From positions 94,784,206-94,848,205 of the forward strand of contig NC_133770.1 of the NCBI RefSeq assembly GCF_003597395.2: a stretch of DNA of 64,000 bases. Reading direction: 5' to 3'. The translations under genes were made by a program, and so were the position numbers. The notes beneath the pieces are model-generated. The model saw nothing but the letters and a program-made list of their open reading frames with translations, was not told where the DNA came from and made no database searches. Below, one piece after another: positions 46,018 through 55,939 of the stretch. The DNA comes from Chelonoidis abingdonii. Lineage: Eukaryota; Chordata; Testudines; Testudinidae. Positions within the stretch are counted from its first letter, which is position 1; every line of letters begins with the position of its first letter.

Positions 46018-46310
46018 GGGCAGGTCTTCCCTACTGGATGGATCGGCGGGTAGTGATTGATCTATCGGGGGGTTGATTTATCGTGTCTACACCAGACATG
46101 ATAAAATCGATCCCCAGTCGTGCTCCCCGTCTACTCCGGAACTCCAGCTCGCGAGAGGCGGAAGCAGAGTTGATGGGGGAGCAGCAGCAGTTGACTCGCT
46201 GCCGTCCTCATGGCGGGTAAGTTGACCTAAGATACGCCGACTTCAGCTATGCTATTCGCGTAGCTGAAGTTGTGTATCTTAGGTCGACCCCCACCAGTAT
46301 AGACCTGGGC
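46018..46310. mobile_element. Harbinger-type MITE (293 bp), uninterrupted copy
   Basis: The left terminus is GGGCAGGTCTTCCCTACTGG and the right terminus, reverse-complemented, is GCCCAGGTCTATACTGG. A 3-bp duplication CTA flanks it. It contains CGGCGGGTAGTGATTGATC and a near-perfect inner palindrome (GACTTCAGCTATGC... / ...GCGTAGCTGAAGT). The same sequence, split by a 4.3-kb insertion, lies at 53114-57738. Confidence 0.87.
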
Positions 46311-46321
46311 CTAGGCACAGG

Positions 46322-46455
46322 CCTGTAGTGTCTAGACCTTAACAGATTTCGAGGATAGAAGGGACTGTTATGATTATCCACTGTGACCTCCTGCATAACA
46401 CATACCATAAAATTTCACCAAGTGATTCCCGCATGAAGGCTATATCAGCTACCTT
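46322..46455 (+). mobile_element. CR1-like LINE fragment
   Basis: Contains GAAGGGACTGTTATGATTAT, then TGTGACCTCCTGCATAACAC and AATTTCACCAAGTGATTCC. These words occur in order in CR1-derived repeats of turtles and birds. Confidence 0.65.
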
Positions 46456-46606
46456 GCATTGATACGAACCATCAGCAAAGTAAGTGTTTGTATTAATTGG
46501 TTTAATGTTATTTACTTAACTTTAATGTGTACAAAGCTAAACATTTATTTTTCAAGAAGATGTTCTGAGTTCTGCTTTATTCCCTGAGGAGAGAAGGAGG
46601 CAGGGT

Positions 46607-47072
46607 CATAGGCACCAACTTTCTCTGGCGCTGGTGGGTGCCCATGCCCCCCGCCCTTTCCCTGCCCTTTTCCCCCCCTCTGACCCTGCTCTGACTCCAC
46701 CCCATCCTTGCCCCTGGCCCCGCCCCCATTCCAACACCATCTCCAAAGTCTCCACCTTAACTCCACCCCTCCCTGCCCCTACTGACTCCCTTCCCCAAAT
46801 CCCTGCCCTGGCCCTGCCTCTTCCCCCAGCACACTGTGTTACCCCTCTTCCCTCCCTGCCCCGTGTATCAGCTGTTTCATGGTGCAAGTGATGGGAGGGA
46901 GGAGAAAGAAGCAGGACGCAGCAGCGTGCTCGCGAAGAGGCGGAGGCAGAGGTGAGTTGGAGCAGGGGGGTAGCTCAGGGCTATGGGGAGCTGCCGGTGG
47001 ATGCTGAGCACCCACTAATTTTTTTCTATAGGTGCTCCAGCCCCAAAGCACCCACGGAATTGGGCGCCTATG
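46607..47072. mobile_element. hAT-like element (466 bp)
   Basis: The termini are CATAGGCACCAACT and, reverse-complemented, CATAGGCGCCCAATTCC. The 8-bp flanks are GGCAGGGT (46599-46606) and GGCGGGGT (47073-47080), 7 of 8. The interior is C-rich in the left half. Short frames inside are compositional. Confidence 0.75.
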
Positions 47073-47200
47073 GGCGGGGTGCCAGGCAGAGCCAAGAGTA
47101 GCAAAATATCTCCTCAGCTGCTCTTGGACCTGCTCACAGTGGACAGGCAGGCAACAGGTGGAACTGAGAGCAGGCCAACCTATCACCTTCCTCTTTTTAA

Positions 47201-47284
47201 ACTATTTGTATTAGAGTATCGTTCAAAGTCCCAAATCAGTATTGGGGTCCCATTGTGCTGGACACTAGTCAAACAAATTAAATA
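47201..47284 (-). repeat. SINE/CR1 tail, left part (split)
   Basis: TTTGTATTAGAG..., GGGGTCCCATTGTGCTGGAC and AACAAATTAAATA form the first part of a minus-oriented SINE tail. The continuation (TAGTCCCTGACCC..., TTTACAGTCTG) is found at 48821-48865, beyond a MITE insertion. Confidence 0.7.
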
Positions 47285-47316
47285 TAGGTCTCTCGCAACG
47301 TACGTGCATTTAACAT

Positions 47317-48153
47317 TGTCATAAATAGATAGCTAAGGGTTAATGTTTCTTTCACCTGTAAAGGGTTAACAAAGAGAACCAAACACCTGACCAGAGGACC
47401 AATCAGGAAACCGGATTTTTCAAAGTCAGGGAGGGAANNNNNNNNNNNNNNNNNNNNNNNNNNNNNNNNNNNNNNNNNNNNNNNNNNNNNNNNNNNNNNN
47501 NNNNNNNNNNNNNNNNNNNNNNNNNNNNNNNNNNNNNNNNNNNNNNNNNNNNNNNNNNNNNNNNNNNNNNNNNNNNNNNNNNNNNNNNNNNNNNNNNNNN
47601 NNNNNNNNNNNNNNNNNNNNNNNNNNNNNNNNNNNNNNNNNNNNNNNNNNNNNNNNNNNNNNNNNNNNNNNNNNNNNNNNNNNNNNNNNNNNNNNNNNNN
47701 NNNNNNNNNNNNNNNNNNNNNNNNNNNNNNNNNNNNNNNNNNNNNNNNNNNNNNNNNNNNNNNNNNNNNNNNNNNNNNNNNNNNNNNNNNNNNNNNNNNN
47801 NNNNNNNNNNNNNNNNNNNNNNNNNNNNNNNNNNNNNNNNNNNNNNNNNNNNNNNNNNNNNNNNNNNNNNNNNNNNNNNNNNNNNNNNNNNNNNNNNNNN
47901 NNNNNNNNNNNNNNNNNNNNNNNNNNNNNNNNNNNNNNNNNNNNNNNNNNNNNNNNNNNNNNNNNNNNNNNNNNNNNNNNNNNNNNNNNNNNNNNNNNNN
48001 NNNNNNNNNNNNNNNNNNNNNNNNNNNNNNNNNNNNNNNNNNNNNNNTGGCAGCGAGATCAGATCTAAGCTGGAAATTAAGCTTAGAGGGGTTCATGCAG
48101 GCACCCAGATTTTTGGACGCTAAGGTCCAGATTTGGGAAAGATGCTTATGATA
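47317..48153 (+). mobile_element. Solo LTR inserted in the MITE
   Basis: Starts TGTCATAAATAGATAG and ends GATGCTTATGATA (last bases mutated from the expected ACA). A perfect 5-bp duplication AACAT flanks it (47312-47316 and 48154-48158). The host MITE sequence TGCATTTAACAT / GCACGATTTCAGC is continuous across it. Same family as the LTR at 27667. Confidence 0.88.
47438..48047. other. Assembly gap (run of N)
   Basis: 610 unresolved bases within the solo LTR. A 414-codon minus frame spanning it is an artefact. Confidence 0.99.
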
Positions 48154-48229
48154 AACATGCACGATTTCAGCTTTATGCTGAAAGGCCTGGAGTCCAGGAG
48201 GGGGCATGGCCTCAAGTAGAAGAGGCGTG

Positions 48230-48740
48230 GCCTCAAGATGTAAAGGTCCTGGGGCACCAGCTGTGGCTGGGAGTCCCAGGGCCTTTAAATCACCTAGGGG
48301 GCTCCCAGCTGCAGAGGTGGCTGGTAGCCCCTGGGACGAACTAAAGGGCCCGAGGCTCCAGCCACCGTGGAGCTTCGGGCCCTTTAAATGCCAGTCCCAG
48401 CTCAGCTGCCAAAGCTGTGGGTGGGATTTCAAGGGCTCCTCCGGGCTCCCCACCGCGGTGGGAAGCCTGGCGGAGCCCTTTAAATCCCGCCTGCAGCTTT
48501 GGCAGCTGGGCCGGGGTGGCATTTAAAGGGCTCCACTGGGCTCCCCGCCGTGGTGGGAAGCCCGGCAGAGCCCTTTAAATGCCACCCGCAGCTCTGGTGG
48601 CCGGGCGGGTGGGGAGCCCTTTAAATCCTGCCCGCAGCCCCAGCGGCAGGATGGGGGGGCATTTAAAGGGCTCCACCGGCCCTTTAAATGCCCTCCCCCC
48701 CAGGCTCTGCTGCCGGAGCTGTGGGTGGGATTTAAAGGGC
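48230..48740. repeat. TTTAAA array inside the MITE
   Basis: About ten blocks alternate CCCTTTAAAT and ATTTAAAGGG orientations, at 25-55-bp spacing, between GC-rich words (GGGCTCC, GCCACCCGCAGCTCTGG). Adjacent blocks can fold into hairpins. Open frames here are artefacts. Confidence 0.82.
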
Positions 48741-48820
48741 TTGGGGTTTTGACTATACACGGTTTTCGCTTTACGAGATAACCGCGGAACAGAACCCCCG
48801 CCTAAGATGCGACAGACCTG

Positions 48821-48865
48821 TATAGTCCCTGACCCAAACAGTTTACAGTCTGACTAAAAGCTTGC
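48821..48865 (-). repeat. SINE/CR1 tail, right part (split)
   Basis: TAGTCCCTGACCCAAACAG and TTTACAGTCTGAC continue the tail that stops at 47284. Confidence 0.65.
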
Positions 48866-49975
48866 AGTCTAAGGCCCTGATCCTACAATGAGCTCTGCAT
48901 AAGCAAACTCTTGCACGCAATGGAGTTCATTGTAGAACTGGAGCCTACCACTGAATTGATGAAAGAGCAGGGAGACTGAGAGATGATGAAGCCAGAGCAT
49001 CAAGAAGAAATGAAAGAGGTGGAAAAGCATTGATTAGCAGCACCATCATAGCTGCACTTTTACTGAGAAATGAGCAAGGAATTCCCTCATGTAAACATAT
49101 TTATTGTTGGCCGAAGCTTACCCTGACTTTTTTGATAGCAAGTCAGGAAGTGATAAAGCTTGTCAGACAAAAAGAGCAACTTGTTATTTTTTCAGTATCT
49201 AAAGTGTATTTTTGGTCTTTACTGTCAGAGAAAAACATTTTGTGGCCTAATCTTTTTTTCTATTGTAATTCTATCAGTGATACGCAACAAATGGAATTTA
49301 TGTATATAAAGATTCATTTCTTAAGAATTTTGTTTCAGTCTAGGTCTGTGCTTTACCTATAAGTATCTTATCATTACTACTTAGCACTCATTTGGCACTT
49401 TACTTGTTCCATGCTCAGTACAAACATTAGATTATTTTGTAACAAGTTTTACAATCAAGTAATCATGGAAAAATGCAGAATTTTAATAAGCATTACTTTC
49501 ATGCTGAGTGTCAGTAGGAGAGGTTCACAACCCAAACCAACACAACACACTCAAGGTAGTCCCCATATAGCTTAGCCCCTTTTCGGTGGATCCTTTATTT
49601 CATTTCCTCAGGCCCAGATCCACAAAAGGATTTAGGCATTGTAATGCTCAGCATTGCAGTGTCTAACTTTTAGGCACCTAGAAAAATCACTGGAACAACA
49701 CTGTGATCCACAAAGCCTGAGTTAGGGGCCTAGGCTCCCTATACAATGAATGGGGAGAGAGAAGCACTTTAAAATGTGAACTACAAAAACCTAAGCTAAT
49801 CAGTGTGAGATGCAGACAATACGGGTATGTGCTAAGCCTCTCCCCTCTCTTAGAGATTGACACCATGTCCAGGCTGAAGGGAGGTGCCTGTCTCTGCTTG
49901 GCAATACATGGGAACCTGTCTCCTGTAGTCAGGCAGCTTAGGCACTTAAGTACCATAGTATCTTACAGGAATGAC
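48866..49975. other. Spacer, no gene recognised
   Basis: 48868-48950 is another copy of the GATCCTACAATG-type old repeat. The rest is unassigned. Confidence 0.5.
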
Positions 49976-50499
49976 TAAGGGTATGTCTACCCTACGAAAT
50001 TAGGTCAATTTAATAGAAGTCGATTTTTTAGAAATCAATTTGATACAGTCAATTGTGTGTGTCCCCACTAAGCGCATTAAGTCAGCAGTGTGTGTCCACA
50101 GTACCGAGACTAGCGTCGACTTTCAGAGCATTGCACTGTGGGTAGCTATCCCACAGTTCCTGTAGTCTCTGCTGCCCATTGGAATTCTGGGTTGAGCTCC
50201 CAATGCCTGATGAGGCAAAAACATTGTCGCGGGTGGTTCTGGGTACATGTCGTCAGGCCCCCCTTCCTCCCTCCCTCCATGAAAGCAACAGCAAAAAATC
50301 ATTTCTCACCTTTTTTCCTGGGTTACCAGTGCAGACGACATACCACGGCAAGCATGAAGCCCGCTCAGCTCACTGTCACTATACGTCTCCTGGGTGCTGC
50401 TGGCAGATGTGGTACTGCATTGCTACAAAGCAGCAGCTCCTTGCCTTTGCAAGTTAACAAAGACGGTTAGCAGCTATATTGTACCATCTGCTGCTGTCT

Positions 50500-50655
50500 C
50501 CTGGTTCCTCCTGGCCAGCCTCCGTGAAGTCGGGTGGGGGGGCCTGGGCAGACATGGGCGCTCCTGGCTGGCCTCGGTGAGGTTGGTCGGGGCGCCTGGG
50601 CAGACATGGGTGCTCCTGGCCGGCCTCAGTGAGGTCGGTCGGGGGCGCCTAGTCA
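50500..50655. repeat. Minisatellite in Harbinger element 1 (about 3 units)
   Basis: Units of 52-57 bp share GCGCCTGGGCAGACATGGG, GCTCCTGGC.GGCCT and GTGAGGT. The third unit is diverged. Confidence 0.8.
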
Positions 50656-50735
50656 TAAATCGGAGTGATTCCAGGTCATTCCCTTTTTTAAGTTTCGTCT
50701 AATGGAGATTCAGTCCTGCCTGGAATATCAGGCAA

Positions 50736-52020
50736 ACCTACCAAAGAACCAGAGAGGCAAACGGCCACTCCATGTCAGAGTCCCAGACATCCCGCATCTA
50801 TGATGAGCTGCATGCCATTCTAGGGGGTGCCCCTACAACTACCCCAGCCCTGTGCGTGGACTCCGTCAATGGATTCTTACGCATCAGGGATGCAGATTTG
50901 GGGGACAAGGAAGATGAGGAGGACGTTTAAGATAGCGCACAGCATGCAAGGGGTGAAAGTGTTTTACCCGACAGCCAGGAACTGTTTATCACCCTGGAGC
51001 TAGTACCCTCCCAACCCACCCAAGGTGGGCTCACGGACCTTGAAGGTGGAGAAGGGACCTCTGGTGAGTGTACCTTTCTAAATATTGTACGTGGTTTAAA
51101 AGCAAGCATGTTTAATGATTAATTTGCCCTGAAGACTTGGGATGCATTCGCAGCCAGTACAGCTACTGGAAAAGTCTGTTAATGTGTATGGGGATGGAGC
51201 GTAAATCCTCCAGGGACATCTCAATGAAGCTCTCCTGCATGTATTCCCAAAGCCTTTGCAAAAGGTTTCTGGGGAGAGCAGCCTTATTCCAGCCTCCATG
51301 GTAGGACACTTTACCATGCCAGGCCAGTACATATAGCCTGGAATTATTGCATAACAAAGCATGGCAGCATATGGTCCTGGTGTTTGCTGGCATTCAAGCA
51401 ACATCCATTCTTTATCTTCTGTGTTATCCTCAGGAGACTGATATCATTCATGATCACCTGGTTGAAATAGGGGAATTTTATTAAGGGGACATTCAGAGGC
51501 GGCCATTTCTTCTGGGCTGTTTGTCTGTAGCTGAACAGAAATCATCCCCACTGTGCGCCATGCAGTGGGAAGAGGGGTAAAGCGATCATCCCAGAGAATG
51601 GAGTGGGGGGGTTAGTTGGGTTTGTGCTGCATGTTAACCTGAAAACCGCAGTCCCTCCTTTTAAATGGCCAACCCATTTTAAATGGCCAACCCAACGGGT
51701 GCTTGGTATGGGAAATGAGGGCGCTGCTGTTTGAAATTATGTAATGTTAACAGCTTGGATCACCGTGGAAGAGTCTACCCATTTTTCTCTAAAATGTGTC
51801 TTTTTAAATACTACTTTCCCTTTTTTCCCCCTCCTGCAGCTGCAAATGTTTCAACACTCCCCGTATCATCTCCATCCCAGAGGCTAGCAAAGATTAAAAG
51901 GCGAAAAAAACGCGCTCGCGATGAAATGTTCTCTGAGCTCATGCAGTCCTCCCATACTGAAACAGTCCAGCAGAATGCATGGAGGCAGACACTGTCACAG
52001 TGCAGGAAATATTCTGGTGT
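50736..52020 (+). pseudogene. Harbinger accessory MYB/SANT-like gene, 5-prime end missing
   Basis: Exon part 50736-51063 encodes SQTSRIYDELHAILGGAPTT, an acidic stretch (DLGDKEDEEDV, then a stop), and LPDSQELFITLE. The intron runs 51064-51839 (GTGAGT...CTGCAG). Exon 2 encodes SPSQRLAKIKRRKKRARDEM, then FSELMQSS. In Harbinger elements this partner protein binds DNA through a MYB/SANT domain and aids nuclear import and binding of the transposase. The N-terminal MYB part is missing from this strand; its start lies inverted at 52025-52110. Confidence 0.75.
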
Positions 52021-52024
52021 TTCG

Positions 52025-52110
52025 TCTTTTGGAACGGAGTTCGGATAGCACGGACTGTCTCCTCATACAGTGATCAGATCCAGTACCTCCCGTTCGCTCC
52101 ATGCTGGAGC
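52025..52110 (-). pseudogene. Inverted 5-prime piece of the MYB-like gene
   Basis: TCTTTTGGAACGGAGTTCGG and GGAGCTCTTTTATAATTC correspond, reverse-complemented, to the beginning of the MYB-like gene of element 2 (about 53690-53795). The gene in element 1 has therefore been broken by an inversion or recombination. Confidence 0.7.
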
Positions 52111-52512
52111 TCTTTTATAATTCTGGGACTGCATGATCACCTGTGCTGATGAGATCTGCACGGTCACCTCTGAGATCGCCTGCTGGCCAAACAGGAAATG
52201 GAATTCAAAAGTTCGTGGAGCTTTTCCTGTCTATCTGGCCAGTGCATCAGAGTTGAGAGTGCTGTCTAGAGTGGTCACAAAGGAGCATTCTGGGAAAGCT
52301 CCCGGAGGCCAATACCGTTGAATTGTGTCCACATGACCCCAAATTTGACCCAGCAAGGTCGATTTCAGCACTAATCCCCTCATCGGGGAGGAGTACTGAA
52401 ATCGATTTTAAGAGCCCTTTAAGTCAAAAAAAAGGGCTTCATCATGTGGATGGGTGCAGGGTTAAATTGATCTAACGCTGCTAACTTCGACCTAAACTTG
52501 TAGTGCAGACCA

Positions 52513-52762
52513 GGGCTTACATTAGAAACTTACACTGGCGTAACTATGTCGCTCCAGAGTGTGAAAATTCCACCCTCCAGTAATGTAGTTAAGTCGCCCT
52601 AACCCCAGGTATAGACAGCACTAGGTTGACAGAAAACTTTCTTCCATCAGCCTAACTATCACCTCTCAGGGAATTGAGAGAACTCCTCCTGTCAGCATAG
52701 GTAGTGTCTATACTGAAGCACTACAGTAGTACAGCTGCAGCATTTCAAGTGTAGACAATATT
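52513..52762. mobile_element. MITE with Harbinger-like right end
   Basis: Contains GTCGCTCCAGAGTGTGAAAA, GGTATAGACAGCACTAGG, GCATAGGTAGTGTCTATACT and a right end CAAGTGTAGACAA. It resembles a recurrent turtle MITE. The left end abuts or overlaps the end of Harbinger element 1. Confidence 0.6.
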
Positions 52763-52817
52763 TAAGCGACACACAAAATGGCCAGAGGAAGAGATGTCAC
52801 TACTCCACTCTCGTAGC

Positions 52818-52950
52818 ATTTAGCCCAGTGAGTAAAACACACACTTGGGATCTGAGAGACCCCAGTTCAATTCCCCCTCTGGGAGAGGGGGAAAAGGGAT
52901 TCGAACAGGTATCTCTCACTTCTCAGGAGTGTATTAACCACTGAGCTATG
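52818..52950. repeat. Two tRNA-like units tail to tail
   Basis: A forward unit has an A-box-like TAGCCCAGTGAGTA (52821-52834) and a B-box-like AGTTCAATTCC (52864-52874). A reverse unit has B-box GGATTCGAACAGG (52897-52909, reverse complement) and A-box TAACCACTGAGCTA (52935-52948). The two B boxes face each other across about 20 bp. It is a SINE-like or tRNA-derived repeat, not a functional tRNA gene: the anticodon arm and acceptor stem are not convincing. Confidence 0.55.
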
Positions 52951-53689
52951 GAACATTCTGGCATAGTGTTTCTTCTCAACCGCTCTTGTTGAAGCTGTTC
53001 CACTGTGGCTAACTAATTAAAGAGTGACTGGAGCAAGTAAACTGGAGCTTGGAGTTACCACAGAGGTGCTCTAACCACCAGGAAACAGTCATTCTCTCTA
53101 AGTCTGGAGTTTAGGGGTATGTCTACAGTACCTGCTGGATTGGCGGGTAGTGATGGATCTATCGGAGATCAATGTATCGCGTCTCATCTAGACACGATAC
53201 ATCAATCCCCCAACGTCCTCCCCGTCGACTCCGGAACTTCACCAGGGCGAGAGGCAGAAGTGGAGTCGATAGGGGAGCGGCAGCTCTAAGGTGATCTACG
53301 GCTTGGTCTACACTATGCGTTTAAACTGATTTTAACAGCGTTAAACCGATTTAACGCTGTACCCGTCCACACTACGAGGCCCTTTATATCGATATAAAGG
53401 GATCTTTAAATCGGTTTCTGTACTCCTCCCCGATGAGAGGAGTAGCACTAAAATCGGTATTACCATATCGGATTAGGATTAGTGTGGCCGCAAATCGATG
53501 GTATTGGCCTCGGGCGGGTATCCCACAGTGCACCACTGTGACCGCTCTGGACAGCAATCTGAACTCGATACACTGGCCAGGTATACAGGAAAGCCCTGCG
53601 AACTTTGAATTTCATTTCCTGTTTGGCCAGTGTGGAGCTCTGATCAGAACAGTGACACACAGAATTCATCAGCACAGGTAGCAATGCAG

Positions 53690-55690
53690 TCTCCTGAGAA
53701 TCGAAAAGAGCTCCAGCACGGACCACACGGGAGGTATGAATCTTTATCCGCTATATGGGGAGAGGATTCAGTGTACAGAACTCCGTTCCAAAAGATGAAA
53801 AAAATGAAAAAATATTTGAAAAAATTTCCAAGGATATGATGGAAAAGGCCACATCAGGGACTGAGTGCAGTGCAGAGTGAAAGTGTAAGGAGCTCAGACA
53901 AGCCTACCAGACCAAAGCAGCAAACGGAAGGTCCGGATCAATGGCCCGAAAAACATGCTGCTTCTTAACGCTAAGCTGCATGCAATTTTAGGGGGCTGCA
54001 CCACCATTAACCGCACGCCCTGTCTTGGATTCCGAGGTGGGGTTGTAATCTCAACCATGGCTGGATGATTCTGCGGAGGGGAAGATGAGCGGAGGAGAGG
54101 AAGAGGAGGATGACCTTGCAGCGAGCACACAGCACTCCATTAGCCCAACACCAGGAGCTTGTTTGTGAGCCCAGACGGAATTAACCCTCCCAGGCCTCCC
54201 AAGCCACTAGCCCAGACAGTGGAGCCATGAAGCGACCTCTGGTGAGTGTACCTTTGTAAAATATCAACATGGGTTTAAAAGCAAGCGTTTTTAATGATTG
54301 ATTGGCCATGAGGGCTTGGATGCATTCGCTGGCCAGTAAATTATTACTGGAAAAGTTTGTTAACATGTCTGGGGATGGAGCGGAAATCCTCCAAGGACAT
54401 CTCCATGAAGCGCTCCTGGAGTACGCCAAAAGCCTTTGCAGAAGGTTTTGGCAAGGCAGCCTGTTCCGTCCACCATGGTAGGACACTTAACCACGCCATG
54501 CATGTAGCAAGTATCGGGTATCATTGCATGACAAAGCATAGCTGCGTATGGTCCCGGTGATTGCTGGCATTCAAGAACATCCGTTCTTTATCTCGCTGTG
54601 TTATCCTCAGCCAGAGTGATATCGTTCATGGTAACCTGGTTGAATTCAGGAATTATTTAAGGGGAAAAAAATGAGATGGCCATTTTCCTACTGGGCTTTG
54701 CTAAAGAAATCCTTCCTTGCACATAGCCAAACGGGGAGGGAGGAAGGATAGCGCTGACTTTTTTGCGTTTGGGGCTAGAATCTTCCAGCTACCAGCCATG
54801 CGGTGGGGAGGGGGATAGGGGGGTGAATTAGCAGTGATCTTCCATGATACCAGCCATGCGGTGGGAGGGGTCAAGCAATCATCCTAGAGAATTGGATGGG
54901 GGGGGGTTGGCTTCTGCTGCTGCATGTTAACAGGAAAGAAGCATCAGAGGGCACTGTGTATATGAAGGCTGGAGAAGCCGAAAGACCAATGGCTTACCAT
55001 GGCCGCATACAAGCTGAATTCTGATGTCGGACCTGCGTCTGTGAGATCTGAGACACCAGAGCCGCAGGCACTCATATTAAGATGCAAAATGCGACCTTGT
55101 AGTGAAATCACATGTAGTATGTAAGGGTAATAGTGTTGTTCACTGTGAAAGAGTATAACCAATTGTTCTGTAAAAAGTTTTTTAAGTGTTTAAAAATCTT
55201 TTTAAACACTTCTCGCCTTTTTCCTCCCTCCTCCAGCTGCATATTTTCAGACGTCTCCTAACTCCATCCTGAAGACTATCTCAGATAAGGCGGAGGAAAA
55301 AGAAGACGCGAGATGAAATATTCTCAGAATCATGGAAGTAACCCGCAATGAAAGAGCTCATCTGAATGAGTGGAAGAACGTGGTAGCAAAGTACAGGAAA
55401 GATGCAGTGAACGTGAGGACACGAGGCACCAACGTAAGGATAGGAGGGACGAACAGGATAGGAGAGATCTCAAGATGAGAGGTCTGGCGGCAGGAAGATC
55501 AGAGGTTTTAGGCAGGAAGATCAGCGGTGGCGGGATGCAACGCTGGGGCTGCTGCGGTATCAAACTGATATCCTCCGACGTCTGATGGATCTTCAGAAGA
55601 GCAGCGGAGTCACAGAGGCCACTGCACCCCTGTGTAACCACCTCACCACTCACCATGTTCCATATCTTCCTCACCCAGACATGTAAGAAC
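53690..55690 (+). pseudogene. Harbinger MYB/SANT-like accessory gene
   Basis: Exon 1 (about 53690-54241) starts MQSPENRKELQHGPHGRYES and LSAIWGEDSV, with remains of helix-rich KELRQAYQTKAANGRSGS, then an acidic GGEEEEDD stretch. The intron is 54242-55236 (GTGAGT...CTCCAG). Exon 2 has QTSPNSILKTISDKAEEKED-like residues, then LRYQTDILRRLMDLQ, a coiled-coil-like end. Exon and intron positions match element 1. Several frameshifts and stops kill it. The poly(A) signal AATAAA is at 55858-55863. Confidence 0.75.
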
Positions 55691-55857
55691 GCTGGGGAAG
55701 GCTTCGTACCCCGACCACTCCACCCCCGTGGAAGTCCAAACCAAAAGGCTGTCATTACAATTGAAATGTGTTTAATGGCCTTTCCCTTCCCTCTTATCTC
55801 CTCCCAAACCCACCCGGGATACCTTGTCAGTTCTCTGCCTTTTTATAATTACTTTTT

Positions 55858-55897
55858 AATAAAGAATACATGATTTTTAAACGATAGTTACTTTATT
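55858..55897. terminator. Convergent polyadenylation signals
   Basis: AATAAA on the plus strand (55858-55863) and AATAAA on the minus strand (TTTATT at 55892-55897) lie about 30 bp apart, between the 3-prime ends of the two converging Harbinger genes. Confidence 0.6.
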
Positions 55898-55939
55898 TCC
55901 TTAAGCAAGCTGTAATCGAAGGGGGAGGGTGGGTTGCTT

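Larger units (their letters stand above)
47285..48820 (-). mobile_element. Tigger-type MITE interrupted by a solo LTR
   Basis: The right end, reverse-complemented, starts CAGGTCTGTCGCATCTTAGG and continues with GCGGTTATCTCGTAAAGCG, matching the left half of the 20168-20387 MITE. The left end (TAGGTCTCTCGCAACGTACG, then TGCATTTAACAT) matches its other end. TA occurs at both borders. Without the LTR (47317-48153) the element is about 700 bp and carries a TTTAAA array as an internal expansion. Confidence 0.82.
49979..52516. mobile_element. Harbinger element 1 (2.5 kb), rearranged, no transposase
   Basis: The left terminus is GGGTATGTCTACCCTACG. The right terminus reverse-complemented is GCCCTGGTCTGCACTAC. 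Flanking trinucleotides are TAA and TTA, consistent with the TWA duplication of Harbinger elements. It holds most of the accessory MYB/SANT-like gene but no transposase gene. Its outer ~350 bp on each side match the ends of element 2 in reverse orientation. Confidence 0.8.

Noticed and set aside
47278..48522. 414-codon minus-strand frame
   Set aside because: It is held open by a 610-base run of N and crosses an LTR/MITE junction.
52818..52950. Functional tRNA gene
   Set aside because: Only A- and B-box-like words are present; no full cloverleaf with paired acceptor stem could be drawn for either unit.
55330..55755. 141-codon minus-strand frame
   Set aside because: It is the antisense shadow of exon 2 of the Harbinger MYB-like gene.
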